Shown piece after piece: positions 45,401 to 57,738 of a DNA stretch of 64,000 nucleotides. The position numbers were made by a program, and so were the translations under genes. This stretch comes from Mortierella hygrophila (Eukaryota > Mortierellomycota > Mortierellomycetes > Mortierellales > Mortierellaceae). The notes under the pieces were generated by a model, which saw only the letters and a list, made by a program, of their open reading frames with translations, made no database searches and was not told where the DNA came from. Position 1 is the stretch's first letter, and each line of letters opens with the position of its first letter. The stretch is taken from positions 1 to 64,000 of the forward strand of contig JAAAXW010000006.1 of NCBI GenBank assembly GCA_015680625.1, in the 5' to 3' direction.

Positions 45401-48400
45401 CATAGATGGCTTGGTTTCCCAACTCAGGGCCAGTATTTATTCGCTGGAGGATCTCTTGCGGCTCTCTCGGCATACCATCCAGACACTGCAGGCCAAGTTG
45501 AACGAGGTTGAGAACGCGACACAAACCAAGATTGATGCACAGGACTCTCAACTGAGATATTTGACCAAATCTTTGGAGGATGCCAACACCCGGATGCAGG
45601 AAGCTGGCATGCAGACCGGAGTCTCGATTGGCACTGGCCAACAAACTGGCTACGGCAATGGCTACGGCAACGGATATGGCAACAACCATATGGGAGGTCA
45701 AGCCCCGCCGCCTGTTCACTATCCTATGCCCACGATCGACAAGGAAAAGATCCGACGCCTCATGGAGGAGACCCGGCTGGAAGGCCAGAAGAGAGCCGGT
45801 CGTGTGCCTCCTCCACCTCCTTTGCAGCTGCCTGACTCCAATGTCAACAACAACAACAACAACAACAATAATAATGTTCAGGATCAAAAGGGCGCGTATT
45901 TTCACCCTAGCGAGCCTTCTGCTCACGAGGAGATGGGTTCACACGGATACAACAACCAGCCAGCCATTCTGGAGGAGATGGGTTCAAACAGCTATGGCGA
46001 TCAGCCTTCTGGAAAGGGCCACTCTGGAATTAGACATGCGGAGGATGGCGACCAGCCTGACTACATTACCGATTACATTGGTGACGGTAAGTTAATGTGG
46101 AAGGTACGACGTTCACTATACTAGGAAAAAAACGACGCGCGTGCTAATGCCTTCCGCAACCATTAATATTTGCCTCGTTAGGTGATGATGATGAAGAAGT
46201 AGCTATACTGGACACAACAGCAGCTGGAGTACCACCGCCAGCGCCGCCACCACCTCCAATGGGAGGAGCTCCACCACCGCCACCTCCGCCGCCTTCGACA
46301 GGCGTGCCCCCTCCTCCTCCACCACCCACTGGCGGAGCGCCGCCACCACCTCCTCCGCCCTCTGGCGGACCTCCACCTCCTCCCCCACCACCTTTTGGAG
46401 GACCACCACCTCCTCCCCCTCCACCAGGCATGATGGGCCCACCTCTCTCACCACCAGGCTCAGCTACTTTGGGCAGTATGATTAACGCGATGAACAAGGC
46501 CAACGCAGCCAAGCTTGGTGGCAACAACTCCGACTCTGATGATGAACCTGCACCTGGAAGTTTCGCCGCATTGTTAGCCGCCAAGAAGAAGAAGCTTGGA
46601 ACTGGCGCTGCTTTAGACGCTAAGCCAAAGCCACCTCCAGCACCTGCCCCACCCATGGCTGGTGGCCCACCACCACCACCTCCTCCACCTGGCATGGGCC
46701 CGCCACCTCCACCTCCACCACCAGGTGGCATGGGAGGCCCACCACCCCCTCCTGGTGCACCTATGATGGGCATGATGACGAACGCGAACAGGAAGAAGGA
46801 AGCCGCCATGGCTGGAGTCAAGCTGAAGACACTTCAATGGGACAAGCTTAACTACATGGCTGTTGGAAACACTGTTTGGGGCTCTGGTGGAGTGGACGAG
46901 GATGCGCTTCAGCGTGCTTTGGGCGATAGCGGTATCTTTGGAAGCATGGAGCAGCTGTTCGTGGCCAAGGTTGCTGAGTACAGGGACCCTCGTCCTGCCA
47001 GGAAGGCACGAGAGATTCTTATCCTGGAGCAGCGCCGTGCCCATCAGATCAACCTTATGTTGGGAGGAATGAAGCACACGAACCCAGAAATCCGTCATGC
47101 CATTTACCGTATGGACGAGGAGTTCTTGACCTTGGTGCAGTTGACCAACTTGCTCAAATACGTGCCCGACGCCGAAGAGGTATAACAAACTCATCTATAT
47201 TCATTTGTTGTTGTAGCCTATTCGTTTTGATTTCTGGACCGAATACCTAACCAAGTTTTCTTGTTTGGATTGATAGAGAGGTAAACTTCTGGAGTACAAG
47301 GATGCATCAGACGATGTGAAGGTGCAACTGGGCAGAGCTGAGGCCTTCTTTGTCGAAATTTTGACGGTTGACCGCTACCAGCAACGTCTGGAGGGTTTCA
47401 TTTTCAAGGTGACCTTCCAGGGTGTCCTTGACGGTGTCAACGAGGTAAGGAGAGAACATTGCTGGGTTAACCGGGTAGTGTTTGTGCGTGTCGTCATGGT
47501 TAGATCTAGACAAGCTAACCACTATAACCATGCCAACATCAAATAGTCCATCAAAGCTATTTCGGCAGCCTCGAGGAACCTGAAGAATGCCAAATATTTC
47601 AAGGAGTTGCTTAACCTGATTCTCATGCTCGGAAACTACATGAACGGTTCCAGTCACAACGGAGGTGCTTTCGGATTCAAGATTGCCAGTATCAACAAGG
47701 TACGGCTTTTGCAGCCCATGTCCACATTCCATTGATGAAAATCCATACAGGACGTAGACAATTAATTTTCTTTATTTTGCCCTTTTTTCATTTCATGTAG
47801 TTGGTCGACACGAAGGCATCAAACACTCCCGGCGTGACACTTTTGCATTTCTTGACCAACATCACAGAGTCGACGCTTCCAGATCTTTTGCAGTACCAGG
47901 ACGAGATCCGGTCCTGTGGCGACGCGTGTCGTGTTTCGCTGCCCGAGCTGCAATCTGACTTCAAGATGATTGAGAGCAAACTGAATGATATCAAAGCCGA
48001 GCTGCGCTCTTACTACCCCGAGGGTCGTCAAGCAACGCCTGATGATCGGTTCCACGAGGTGATGACACCGTTTATTCTGTCTGTCGAGGCTGAATTTGCT
48101 GTTACAAAGGTCGCGATGGCGGAGCAGGATGTCTTGTACAAGGAGTGTGTCAAGTTCTATGGCGAGGATCCTGTCAACATGAAGCCTGACGAGTTCTTTG
48201 GCATCTTCAAAACCTTTACATCTTCCTTTGAGGTAAGCCAATTTTGTCCTTCATATTTCGCCTGTGCTATTTATTATTTCTCCGACAAAGGCGCCTTTTT
48301 TTTTTTAACGACCCTACTCCTTATGCATGATCCCTATGAATCTAATAGAAAGCAAGAGAAGACAATCGCAAGCAGAGAGAACGAGATACCCAGCGCGAAA

Positions 48401-48696
48401 AGGCCAAGCTTGCGGCCAAGCAGCGTCAAGAACAGATTGCGGCCAAGAGGAACCGTCTGCAGGTTCCCGACATCAGTGGCGAGGGCTCGACTTCGGATGT
48501 AGATGGCGGCAGCGACGACAAGGGAATGATGGACAGCTTGCTCGAGACGCTCCGAAACGGAGGCGATACCGAGGCCTCGCGTCGGGACCGTCGTCGCAAG
48601 AAGCGGATGGACCATTCTGCGTCGGTTGCCGTCAAGGCTCAGGACTTGTTGACTTCACTTAGAGAAGATAATGGACAAGTCGCTGTCGAAAATTGA
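42402..48696 (+). CDS. Diaphanous-related formin
   Basis: Fourteen exons: 42402-43037, 43339-43446, 43600-43742, 43840-43920, 44038-44428, 44527-44637, 44740-44978, 45078-45313, 45406-46086, 46182-47179, 47277-47444, 47547-47699, 47801-48232 and 48349-48696 (1574 aa; every phase fits). Formins nucleate and elongate linear actin cables for polarity and septation. Order: Ser/Gly/Asn-rich N-terminal tail (~1-200); Rho-GTPase-binding/FH3 armadillo region (~205-640, e.g. KRAAMSKLSLENKWKLILSH); coiled coil (~700-790); FH1 with some ten polyproline runs (~885-1060), the profilin docking region; FH2 from KLKTLQWDKLNYM to ~1460, including GNYMNGSSHNGGAFGFK; a basic coiled tail with DAD-like MDSLLETLRNG and RRDRRRKKR. 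GBD plus DAD indicates autoinhibition released by Rho. The fourth junction uses the acceptor at 44037; nearer acceptors would shift the frame or add residues. Confidence 0.93.
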
Positions 48697-48806
48697 AGCT
48701 GAGGCTGAACGGCCAAAAAAAAAAAAAAAAAAAAGTTACCCTGTATCATCCTTTGCTTTCTTTCCCCTTTCCATTTTATTATTAAAAAAGCAGAAGAGTT
48801 GTGTAT
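48697..48806. other. Short convergent spacer formin / AP-4 beta
   Basis: About 110 bp with an A tract (48715-48734) between the stop codons of two facing genes. Their 3' UTRs probably overlap. Confidence 0.6.
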
Positions 48807-51800
48807 TTATCGTAAAGCTGCCAGAGTATTGAAACCGATTTGGAAGTACCAGTCGTGATGCAGTAGACGCACCATGTCGATAGGCGGTGTGGTTTGGTCC
48901 TGATCTGTTGCTGTCGACTTGGGTCGTACACCAAACTGGTCCACGAGTTTCCGGTGGACGAGTTGACGGTACTTTTCGGTCTTGAAAAATGGCGAGTCGA
49001 ACGATTGTGTTGTTGCTAGGAGAGGAGGAAGCTCGGTAGTTGTCGGTTCTGATGTCGCATCAAGAAGTGGGCGAAGGAAGAGGCTGTGGATCAACTGGGC
49101 CTGGTCAACTACATCTCGCGACACCTTGCTTCTCACAGTGACCACATCGGTATTGGCGGCATCTTTTCCAGGAGGTACCGCATCTGTGTCGAGAGTGAGT
49201 AGGTCTCCTCCATCTGTCACAGGTTGCCGAGGGGGTCGTTGGGTTCGCTCCTCGCCCATCGTGAGTCGACCGACCGCCTGAGCTAGGATGGCGAGTCTCT
49301 GGACAAAGTGGGTTTGGTCAACCTGTGACGCGTCCTGATGTTCGATCGAGAAAGCTACGAGGTGACAGGCCAAATGAAGGATAGCCAGCTGCTCATCTCT
49401 TGTAGCCCTGATGGAGCTGTCCGAAGGTCCTGCGGCAGTAGACGAGTAAGGGACCGTATCGATCGACTGGACCATATCCTGAACCTGCTGTTGTAAAAGC
49501 TCAACATATGGCAAACGCTTTTCAATCGCCGCCTTTGCTGCCGCTGACAAACCAGAGTCGTCATCCTCCACCGGGGACGCTACGACGAGAATGTCGGTTG
49601 TTTTTGCGGAATGTTTGGTGCTGAGAGGTTTCATGATATGGTAATGTTGGATCGATTCCTCAAGCAACAGCATTCGTAAACCACTGATCCTCGCAAGCCG
49701 AGAGATGTCGCCTGGAAAACTTTGCGCCCTCTGCTGCTGATGCTGGTGCAGATCGACAGCACTCGAGCTTGCTGATTGAGAAACACCGCCGTCGGCGGTA
49801 TCGTAACGGTATCGGAGCGGCTTCCACCGTTTGGCCATACGATCCAGTTCATCTTGGTCAAGATGTCGGAGTAAGAGTAGACCGAGGATCCTGACCTGGG
49901 AGGCATCCATGATTCCGTGGTATTCGCCTCTGCCCTGTGCCAAGTCACCTTGATACCGCATTGACTCGTAGTTTCGTTGCCAGCATCCTACAGAAAGCAA
50001 TATTTCCACGCGTTAGTTGCATTGAAAATATAGCTCAAAAAGTTGAAGTCGCGACAAAAGGAGCGAAGGGCAATAAATACCTTCAATAGACAGGAGCAGG
50101 GTGGATTGGATCATGGCCACCTGCGACTCGTCCAAATTCAATCCTGCCAGATTTTGATGATTCCAGGTCAAGGAACCCCTGTTGCCCTTTTGTCGTTCCG
50201 TCTCATTGCCTAGGTCAGAAACCAAGACCAACAGCTGATATAGGCGGTCAAGACACGTTTTGTTGACAGTTTTCTTCATCTTCTCAATCTCATCCCGAGT
50301 TAAAGGTGTTGCTGATTCGTTCGCAGGGCCACCTTCAAACTCTCCAGTGTCAGCTGCACCATTGTCGTGACGTTGACGAGACCCATAGTTTAAACCGATG
50401 GCACCAATGGACTCGATAGCTGCACAGACGACTTCCAATTGTGCAGAGATGTACTGTCGATCTAGTTTGGTTCGACTTGACTGTTGGAGCTGTGCCATCT
50501 CCTTCATCGACGCGACGAGGCACAGGTGGTCCAGGATGAAGGTTGTCACGGGGAGGAGCGAGAATTGGGCGACGATTCTGCATAACTCTAGTTTCTTTAA
50601 CGCGATGACAATCGGATCATTCGGACTTGTAGTCATGGCAGGTTCAAATCGAGAACAAGGGAGTGTTAGCAAGCCGAGCAATGACGCGCTGAATTACAGA
50701 GTCTTCAAAGATTGATCAATACGACATACTTGTGGAGGATCACCGACAGGTGCTGAGGACTACTATGACGCAGTCTTCCCGATTTCTCCAGGATCAATGC
50801 CAAATGGTGCAGCGAAGCAAAGACAAGGTCGGGATGCGGAGATTCCAAATGCTTGAGTAGAGTCTCTTCAATGGTCGTCTGAACATCCTCGTCAATCTCT
50901 GCCAGATCTTGACACAACCAAATAAATAGCCGCAGGGTAGCCATCTGAACCGCCAATGACGCGTGTTGAAGCCCATCGTCTACATCATTCTACACAAAAA
51001 AAAATACAAAAAACACACACGCGTCAACACCACTCTTAAAGTCCTTTCAGGATATGCACTCTTGAACCAATTGACTGATAAGCAAAAGCAACAAAAATTT
51101 ACCATGATCTCGTAAATCTCATCATCAGTCTCTGGCTTGTATCTACAGAGTACTCCCAAGACAACCTGCAACTGTCCAGGAGTCCAATCCTTGTACCTGC
51201 GGATCAAATGCTGTGCAATAGCACGGTTGACTACAACCCCACCCTCATCGACCAAGATGGTTTCCAGTGCCAAGATCGCATTGACGACCACTTGAGTGTC
51301 CTTGTCGCTCAACAGACCATACAACTTGTCCACAATCTCGCTCTCTATTGGACAATGGGATCGACGATGGCCATTTTTGAAGTCAGCACAACAGTCAGTC
51401 ATTGGTCAGGAGTCTTGTTTTTCTTTTGCAGCTCCGATTGTAAGTATCGTGTAAGGCATCGGACTACAGTGATTGGTTTTACTTGCCGAGGAAAAAGGAG
51501 GGGTCGAGCTCAAAGAGTGAGATACACGCCATGACGGCAGTTTTCCTGACGTTCGCGTTCTTGTCGTGAAAGCCCTTGTTGAGCGGTTGAAGCATGAACC
51601 GCATCACGCTCCTCTGGCTAAGGTGATGACGAATAAAGGTAAGAATATGCTGGGCGGCTGTTCAGGAGACCATACAAGAAAAAGTGAGAGGTTGAGGGGA
51701 TTCCTTACCCGAGAGAACAGAGTGTACGAAGGGCGAGTGCTCGAATAGTAGGGTCTAGATCGACACAGTCTTGGTGGAGAGTATTGATGCCAAGGAAGCA

Positions 51801-52155
51801 GAGTTCTTCGTTGGTGTGTCCATATCTTGCCAGGAATGCGTACGCGATCTTTTTGATGGCGATATCACGCGTCGATGCCGACTAGTAGTATATGTCAATA
51901 TGTCATAAATAGCAAAGTCAACAATCGCGTCAATCGAGGTGGTTTGTTTTGATAACGACTAGGTAAACAAATCGACAAGAAAAAGACAATAGAGCAAGTA
52001 GAAGAGAGGGGAGGACTGACCGAGACCATGGTGGCAAAGAATGTCGAGACATCGATCCCTTGACCCATGAGCTCCTGGACACGTTGCATCAGCAATGCAT
52101 GGTCGGGATGAGCGGCTTGGCCCTTGAAGGCTTCTGTCAGTTCTGCTACATCCAT
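48807..52155 (-). CDS. AP4B1: AP-4 adaptor complex subunit beta
   Basis: Seven exons (minus): 52155-52021, 51881-51709, 51617-51487, 51344-51103, 50989-50730, 50625-50081 and 49987-48807 (888 aa, phases consistent). AP-4 is a clathrin-independent coat sorting cargo at the trans-Golgi network. The N-terminal adaptin (armadillo) region matches beta-4 rather than beta-1/2/3: QGIDVSTFFATMV, ASTRDIAIKKIAYAF, DPTIRALALRTLCSL, DEGGVVVNRAIAQHLIRR and YKPETDDEIYEIM align in order with human AP4B1 as I remember it. The last ~350 residues are divergent with Ser/Asp/Gln-rich linkers and no obvious ear domain. Intron 3 appears to be GC-AG (donor GCAAGT). The acceptor at 50626 was chosen because it is the first AG after a GCTAAC branch site; the alternative at 50693 would make a 41-bp intron. 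Confidence 0.87.
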
Positions 52156-53288
52156 GTCTCCTTTGCATGTAGTTTTGAATGGGTATAGCGTGTGTGTGAA
52201 CAGAAGGAGGTTGTGTGTGTGTAGAAGGGAAGAGTGGACCGTTTTTTTCCCCCACTGATTTTTCCTGCTCATGCTTTCAGGCACACGCACGTGTTCTTAC
52301 CTTCATGGGGTCTCTTAATCCTCGTATCTTCTTCAGCCATCAATACACCGCATCCAACAGCAAACGCAACTCGTTGCTTTTCGGCCACCTTCTTCCATCC
52401 GTCCCTCGTTGGAAAAAACAAAGACGCACAACCATTCAGATCCAAAAGGGGTTGAAGCTGTTGTCCAAGATGGGTTTTATTTCCTTACAAAGGTGGTCGT
52501 CGCTTAGTCGGGGTTTCGTTGATCGTTCCTCAAAGTTTCTTGCGAGCATTACGTTGATAGAGAGATACGGAAGCCCGATGGAATCAAAACCTCTGCCTCT
52601 CTTTCTTCAAGAGCATACCTCTCAAAGAGAAGCTGAGTGAATGGCGCATCGTCCTTTTCAAACGGCCATGGGGCTATTACAAAGCACTAATAAAAATTCA
52701 GAAAGCAGATCTGGGCGTGGGAAGAGCATTAACAACAACAACCTGATATAAATGCTAGTAAACATCCAAGAAGCTGATCGCTCTCTCTGTGCGATTCATT
52801 CAACCACTTGTGCTTGGGAACAAAGCGTCCATGAGTGCCGCTATGCCAATGCGATTTCTTATTAAGTCTCGTATAGTTGTTTCCCCTCTTTCGAGTGCAT
52901 TGACGGGCTAAAGGCAGTTGAGGCCTTGCCGATTTGTTTACCCTTTTGTTGTGGTTGCTATCGGTTTGTCTCGTTGCCGTTCAAACAACAGCACAGAAGT
53001 CGTGGATAGCGAGCAGACAAAGAAGAGAGAGTCACGCCATCGCGCTGGCAGGGCGCGGAGATGATAAAACTCATAGCACAGGACAAAAGGACAAAAAGGG
53101 ACGAGGGCTCTTCGCACAATAAGAAAAAAAAAGAGTCATTTTGTGTATCTTGTATCCAGCCAATCATTTTCAACGATTCATCTGGCGCACTCTTCCCTGT
53201 TCTCTCATCTTCCCTTCCCTATTGACCCTTCTCCCTGTGCCCTTTAGTTTGCTCGTGTCCTTCTGTGCTTCGACGCAGCAGCAGCAGC

Positions 53289-53314
53289 AGAGAGAGAGAG
53301 AGAGAGAGAGAGAG
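53289..53314. repeat. (AG)n microsatellite
   Basis: About 13 AG units preceded by four CAG units. Confidence 0.9.
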
Positions 53315-53613
53315 TTGAGTGTGAATGCGAGGCCCCAGAGAAATCTACACATGTTCACTTTAATTGATGGATACTCCTTGTGTGTGTGTCTGGTTGTGTC
53401 TCTGTGTGTGTCTCTCTGTGTGCGTCTCTCTGTGTGTGTGTGTGCTTGTGCGGGATTGGTCTCCATATCCTCACAGATTGACGTGATTTCTGACAATTCA
53501 CGAAAAAGTGACTTTCTTTGCGCTGATTGGCCCAATTTACTCTAATCGACCTGTCCCTCCGTTCCCCGTAAGTGCACGCTCATTTATGAATCCAAGCCAC
53601 CCGATACCACCAC

Positions 53614-53619
53614 TATAAA
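53614..53619 (+). promoter_or_regulatory. TATA box of MET6
   Basis: TATAAA 155 bp before the start codon, followed by a C/T-rich leader. This is the standard arrangement for strongly expressed fungal genes. Confidence 0.65.
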
Positions 53620-53773
53620 GTCTTCCTCTCTCCCCCAATTCTTTTACTTTTTTCTTTGCAGTTCCCCTTCGCACAAACACTCCCCCAAAAAAGATCTCTG
53701 TTAACAGTTCTTTTACCCCTCACTCTCACGCACACGCACACTCTCACAAGCCCCAACCCTAACATCTATCATA

Positions 53774-56472
53774 ATGGTTCAAGCTACTAACTTGGGTTTC
53801 CCCAGAATCGTAAGTAACCCTTGACACCTACCTGATCATATGTATCCCGGGTCCTGGTTGAATGTGACTTTCTGCCTCTGTACCTTTCGACAAAGGTCCC
53901 TTCTAACTTTGTGACTCTTTACCATTTCATTTATGGTTTTGATAGGGCGGTCAACGCGAGACCAAGAAGTTGGTCGAGAACTTCTGGGCCGGCAAGATCA
54001 CCGAGCAGGCTCTCGATGAGGCTGCCGTCAAGCTCCGCGCTGAGAACTGGAAGCTCCAGCAGGCCCAGGGTCTTTCCCAGATCCCCTCGGGCGACTTCTC
54101 CTTCTACGACCATGTCCTTGACCACTCTGTCATGTTCAACGTCATCCCCCAGCGTTTCCGCCACCTTGCCGAGGGCCACGAGCGCAACTTTGCCATTGGC
54201 CGTGGTATCCAGAAGCCCGCCACTGAGACCCAGGAGAAGGTCGATATCGAGGCCCAGGAGATGAAGAAGTGGTTCGACACCAACTACCATTACATGTAAG
54301 TATTTCGTCTTCATTTCTCTATATGCATGATATTCTCACACTCAACTGTACAACACAAAACAGCCTTGCTTCCATTTTTGCTCACATCCAGCTTCCTTGC
54401 CTTATCTGATTGATGATAAAAACAGTGTCCCCGAGTTCGAGACCAACCAGACCTTCAAGCTCAGCGCCAACGCCAAGACCGTCCAGGAGTTCAGCGAGGC
54501 CAAGGCCCTCGGCATCCACACCCGCCCCGTCGTCCTTGGTCCCCTTTCCTTCCTCCTCCTCGGAAAGACTGCCAAGAACTCTGCTGGCCTCGACCTCATC
54601 ACCCTCCTCCCCAAGGTCCTCCCCGTCTACGAGGAGCTCTTCGCCCAGCTCGCTGCTGCCGGTGCCGACTGGGTCCAGATCGACGAGCCCATCCTCGCCC
54701 TCGATATCTCTGCCGCCGTCGTTGCCGATTTCCACACCACCTATACCCGCTTGACCGCCGCTGCCCCCAAGCTCAAGTTCTTGATCGCCACCTACTTTGG
54801 TCGCATCGGTAACAACGTCTCCTTCATCAAGGACTCTGGTGTTGCTGGTCTTCACATCGATCTCGTTCGCGCCCCCGAGCAGCTCGAGAACGTCATTGCC
54901 AACATTGGCCAGACCCAGGTCCTTTCCCTCGGTTTGATCGATGGTCGTAACATCTGGAAGACCAACTTGGCCGTTGCCCTCAAGCTTGCCGAGACCGCCG
55001 TTGCTGCCCTTGGCTCTGACCGTGTCTTCGTCGCTCCCTCTTGCTCGCTCTTGCACACCCCCGTCACCCTCCGCTTCGAGAAGCGCCTCGCCTCCAAGAA
55101 CCCCGAGCTTTTTGACTGGCTCGCCTACTCTGAGGAGAAGTGCAAGGAGGTTCACATCATCGCCCATGCCTTGAACCACGGTGCCGACTCTGTCAAGGCT
55201 GAGTTGGCCGACAATGCCCGCTCCATTGAGGCCCGTCGCGTCTCCCCCCACACCACTAACGCTGCCGTTCGTCAGCGCCTCGAGGCCATCGTCCCTGACC
55301 AGCTCCGTCGCCGCAACGTCTTCCCCACTCGCCAGGTCACCCAGCACGAGGCTAACCCTCTCCCTGCTTTCCCCACTACCACCATCGGCTCCTTCCCCCA
55401 GACCAAGGAGATTCGTCTTGCCCGTGCCAAGTTCACCAAGGGCGAGATCGATGCTGCCACCTACCATGACTTCATCAAGAAGGAGATTGCCTTCTGTGTC
55501 AAGGAGCAGGAGGCACTCAAGATCGACGTCCTCGTCCACGGTGAGGCTGAGCGTAACGACATGGTCGCCTACTTTGGTGAGCGTCTCGAGGGTTACATCT
55601 TCTCTGAGAACGGATGGATCGCCTCGTACGGTTCCCGCTGCGTCCGTCCCCCAATTATCTTTGGAGATGTTCACCGTGTCAACCCCATGACCATCACCGA
55701 GACTGTCTACGCCCAGTCCTTGACCAGCAAGCCCATGAAGGGTATGTTGACCGGTCCCGTCACCTGCTTGCAGTGGTCCTTCGTCCGTGACGACATCCCC
55801 CGCTCCGTCGTCTGCACCCAGTTGGCCTTGGCCATCCGCGATGAGGTCTCCGATTTGGAGAAGGCTGGCATCGTCCACATTCAGGTCGATGAGCCCGCCA
55901 TTCGTGAGGGTCTTCCCCTCCGCTCGGTCGACTTTGACTTTTACCTCCAGTGGGCCGTCGATGCCTTCTTGCTCTCGACCACTGGTGTCCAGGATAAGAC
56001 CATCATCCACACCCACATGTGCTACTCTGACTTCCAGGATATCTTCCAGGCCATTGTCCGCATGGATGCCGATGTCTTGACCATCGAGAACTCCAAGAGT
56101 GACATGCGTATCCTCGGCGCCTTCTCGACCCACGGCTACAACGCCGAGATCGGACCCGGTGTCTTTGATATCCACTCTCCTCGTGTCCCCTCCACTCAGG
56201 AGATGAAGGAGCGTGCCGATGCCATGTTGAAGTAGGTCTTTTTTCATGTCATCTTTATATTGCTGCAAGCCTGCCTGTTTACGAGATGTAGAATACTATT
56301 CTTACGCGTCGTTTCTTTTGTCCTCCCATTCTCACCTATCAGGTACATCCCCCGCGGCAACCTTTGGATCAACCCTGACTGCGGTCTCAAGACCCGTGGC
56401 TGGAAGGAGGTTCGCGAATCTCTGACCAACATGGTGGCTGTTGCCGAGGCGCTCCGTGCTGCCTCTGCTTAA
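53774..56472 (+). CDS. MET6: Cobalamin-independent methionine synthase
   Basis: Four exons: 53774-53809, 53946-54295, 54426-56231 and 56343-56472 (773 aa, usual length ~765). It transfers the methyl of 5-methyl-tetrahydropteroyl-polyglutamate to homocysteine, making methionine in the cytosol. Start MVQATNLGFPRIG is the family N-terminus. The catalytic zinc ligands are all present: His659 and Cys661 in HTHMCYSDF, Glu683 in TIENSKSD and Cys744 in NPDCGLKTRGW, in exact register with the E. coli MetE ligands (offset 18). The substrate motifs PTTTIGSFPQT and VHGEAERNDMV are intact. Codon use is extreme (mostly C-ending), pointing to very high expression; this also creates a long open antisense frame. 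The 3' junction splits a lysine codon (AA|G) at GTAGGT. Confidence 0.98.
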
Positions 56473-57738
56473 GCCTTTCCAGCAAAAAACCGCCGGTGCC
56501 GTGCCGTCTCTTATGAGATGGTTCAAGGGCCAATGCGTTTCTTTTCAACAAACGAACGATATGGTAAAAAGTAGAGTGCCTCAACGGCATTCACCCCATG
56601 GAATCTCTTAACAGATTCCGCCTTTCATTACTATCGACCTTTTTATTTTTTTCCCTTCATCCTTCCCCATTCATCCTTCCTCCCGCCTCATTGTTACGGA
56701 TTTTCAGACTTTCTCGTTTATGACCTCGTTGCACTAACTTGAAAGTTTCTTCAACAGAAGCCTTATCAATATTCATATTGCTCTTTTCCCCAGAGCGACG
56801 ACTACAAAAAAAAACAAAAGTGTTTGGTGTATCTTTTTCCTCTCTCCTTCTCTTTCCTCTTCCCTATCCATTCCAGGGCCAGTAGAAGGGAAGTCCCCGT
56901 TTCTTGAAGAATGTCGCTCCAGTTCTTCGCTCTCCTCCCGCGGTGTGGTTGCCGAATGGCGACCGGTTCTCAGTCCTTGTCCTTGGTCGATTCAAGCCCT
57001 TTTTGATGATGTCCCTGTTCCCTCTCCTTCGGATCAAGAAGTCGCGTCCTTGTCAACTGTGAGTTATTGTCGTTCTTTCTTGGGTGTAGATAAGGGTCCT
57101 CGTCAACCGAAGACTCTTTTCTATCATCTAGAGGCAATGGCTCCCCCTGTCTATCGTTTATAATGTTTCGCAATCCACCACTCCCTGAGAAAAGCACCAG
57201 ATGTTCGAGCAGTTTTGTTTGGGCAAGAAGGGAGGTTGAAAGACTTCTTTTTTTGCCTGACAACTGGATCGTCGTCTGGATGTGGGACCTGCACATGGAG
57301 GCTTTGATACTCAACGTATCGAGGTCGTCTTGGCTTTTCTCTGGGTATCCTCTTCCTCGCTACCGTCGTCGTCATCTCCCAGCGCGACCATTGCTTTCTT
57401 CATTGCTAGAGCAGCATCTTCTCCAACACCAACAAATAAAAACAATACATATCTATAGAGTTTATCAACATAATCATCCTCGTCAAAAGAGTTCGTTCTT
57501 GCTTGTAGTTTCGATGTGCCAGATCGCGCTTCCCACAGTGATTTTCATTGGTTGCTTCGGCTTCGAAGTGACGTAGCAAATAGAAAGGCCTTGAGCGCCC
57601 ATTCATTCATTTCGTTTCTTTTTTCATCCCACCTCATCCTTTCCATCCTCTCACCCTCTACTCTCCCTTCCTCATCACCCTATATCCATTTCAACTTCGC
57701 GCCTTTTTTTTCATCAGCACAAACAGCCCGAGTCAGCA
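56473..57738. other. Intergenic MET6 / glucosidase II alpha
   Basis: 1.27 kb. The first part is the MET6 3' UTR and terminator region (T-rich), the last 150 bp a C/T-rich leader of the glucosidase gene. Short open frames at 56945-57580 have no domain-like content. Confidence 0.5.

Larger units (their letters stand above)
52156..53773. other. Divergent promoter region AP-4 beta / MET6
   Basis: 1.6 kb with a CACGTG at 52288-52293 (133 bp from the AP-4 beta start), a GA dinucleotide tract at about 53289-53314, TGTG/CTCT stretches and the MET6 core promoter. No coding exon is recognised. Confidence 0.5.

Noticed and set aside
46144..46821. Glycine-rich minus-strand protein of 225 aa
   Set aside because: Complement of the polyproline FH1 repeats of the formin.
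50693..50729. 41-bp intron in AP-4 beta (acceptor ATTCAG at 50693)
   Set aside because: Shorter than any other intron in the window; the GCTAAC branch site and the next AG at 50626 give a normal 104-bp intron in the same phase.
54382..56268. 628-aa open frame on the minus strand
   Set aside because: Exactly opposite MET6. The strong C-ending codon bias of MET6 removes stops on the complementary strand; the product is a Gly/Asp/Leu shadow with no domain.
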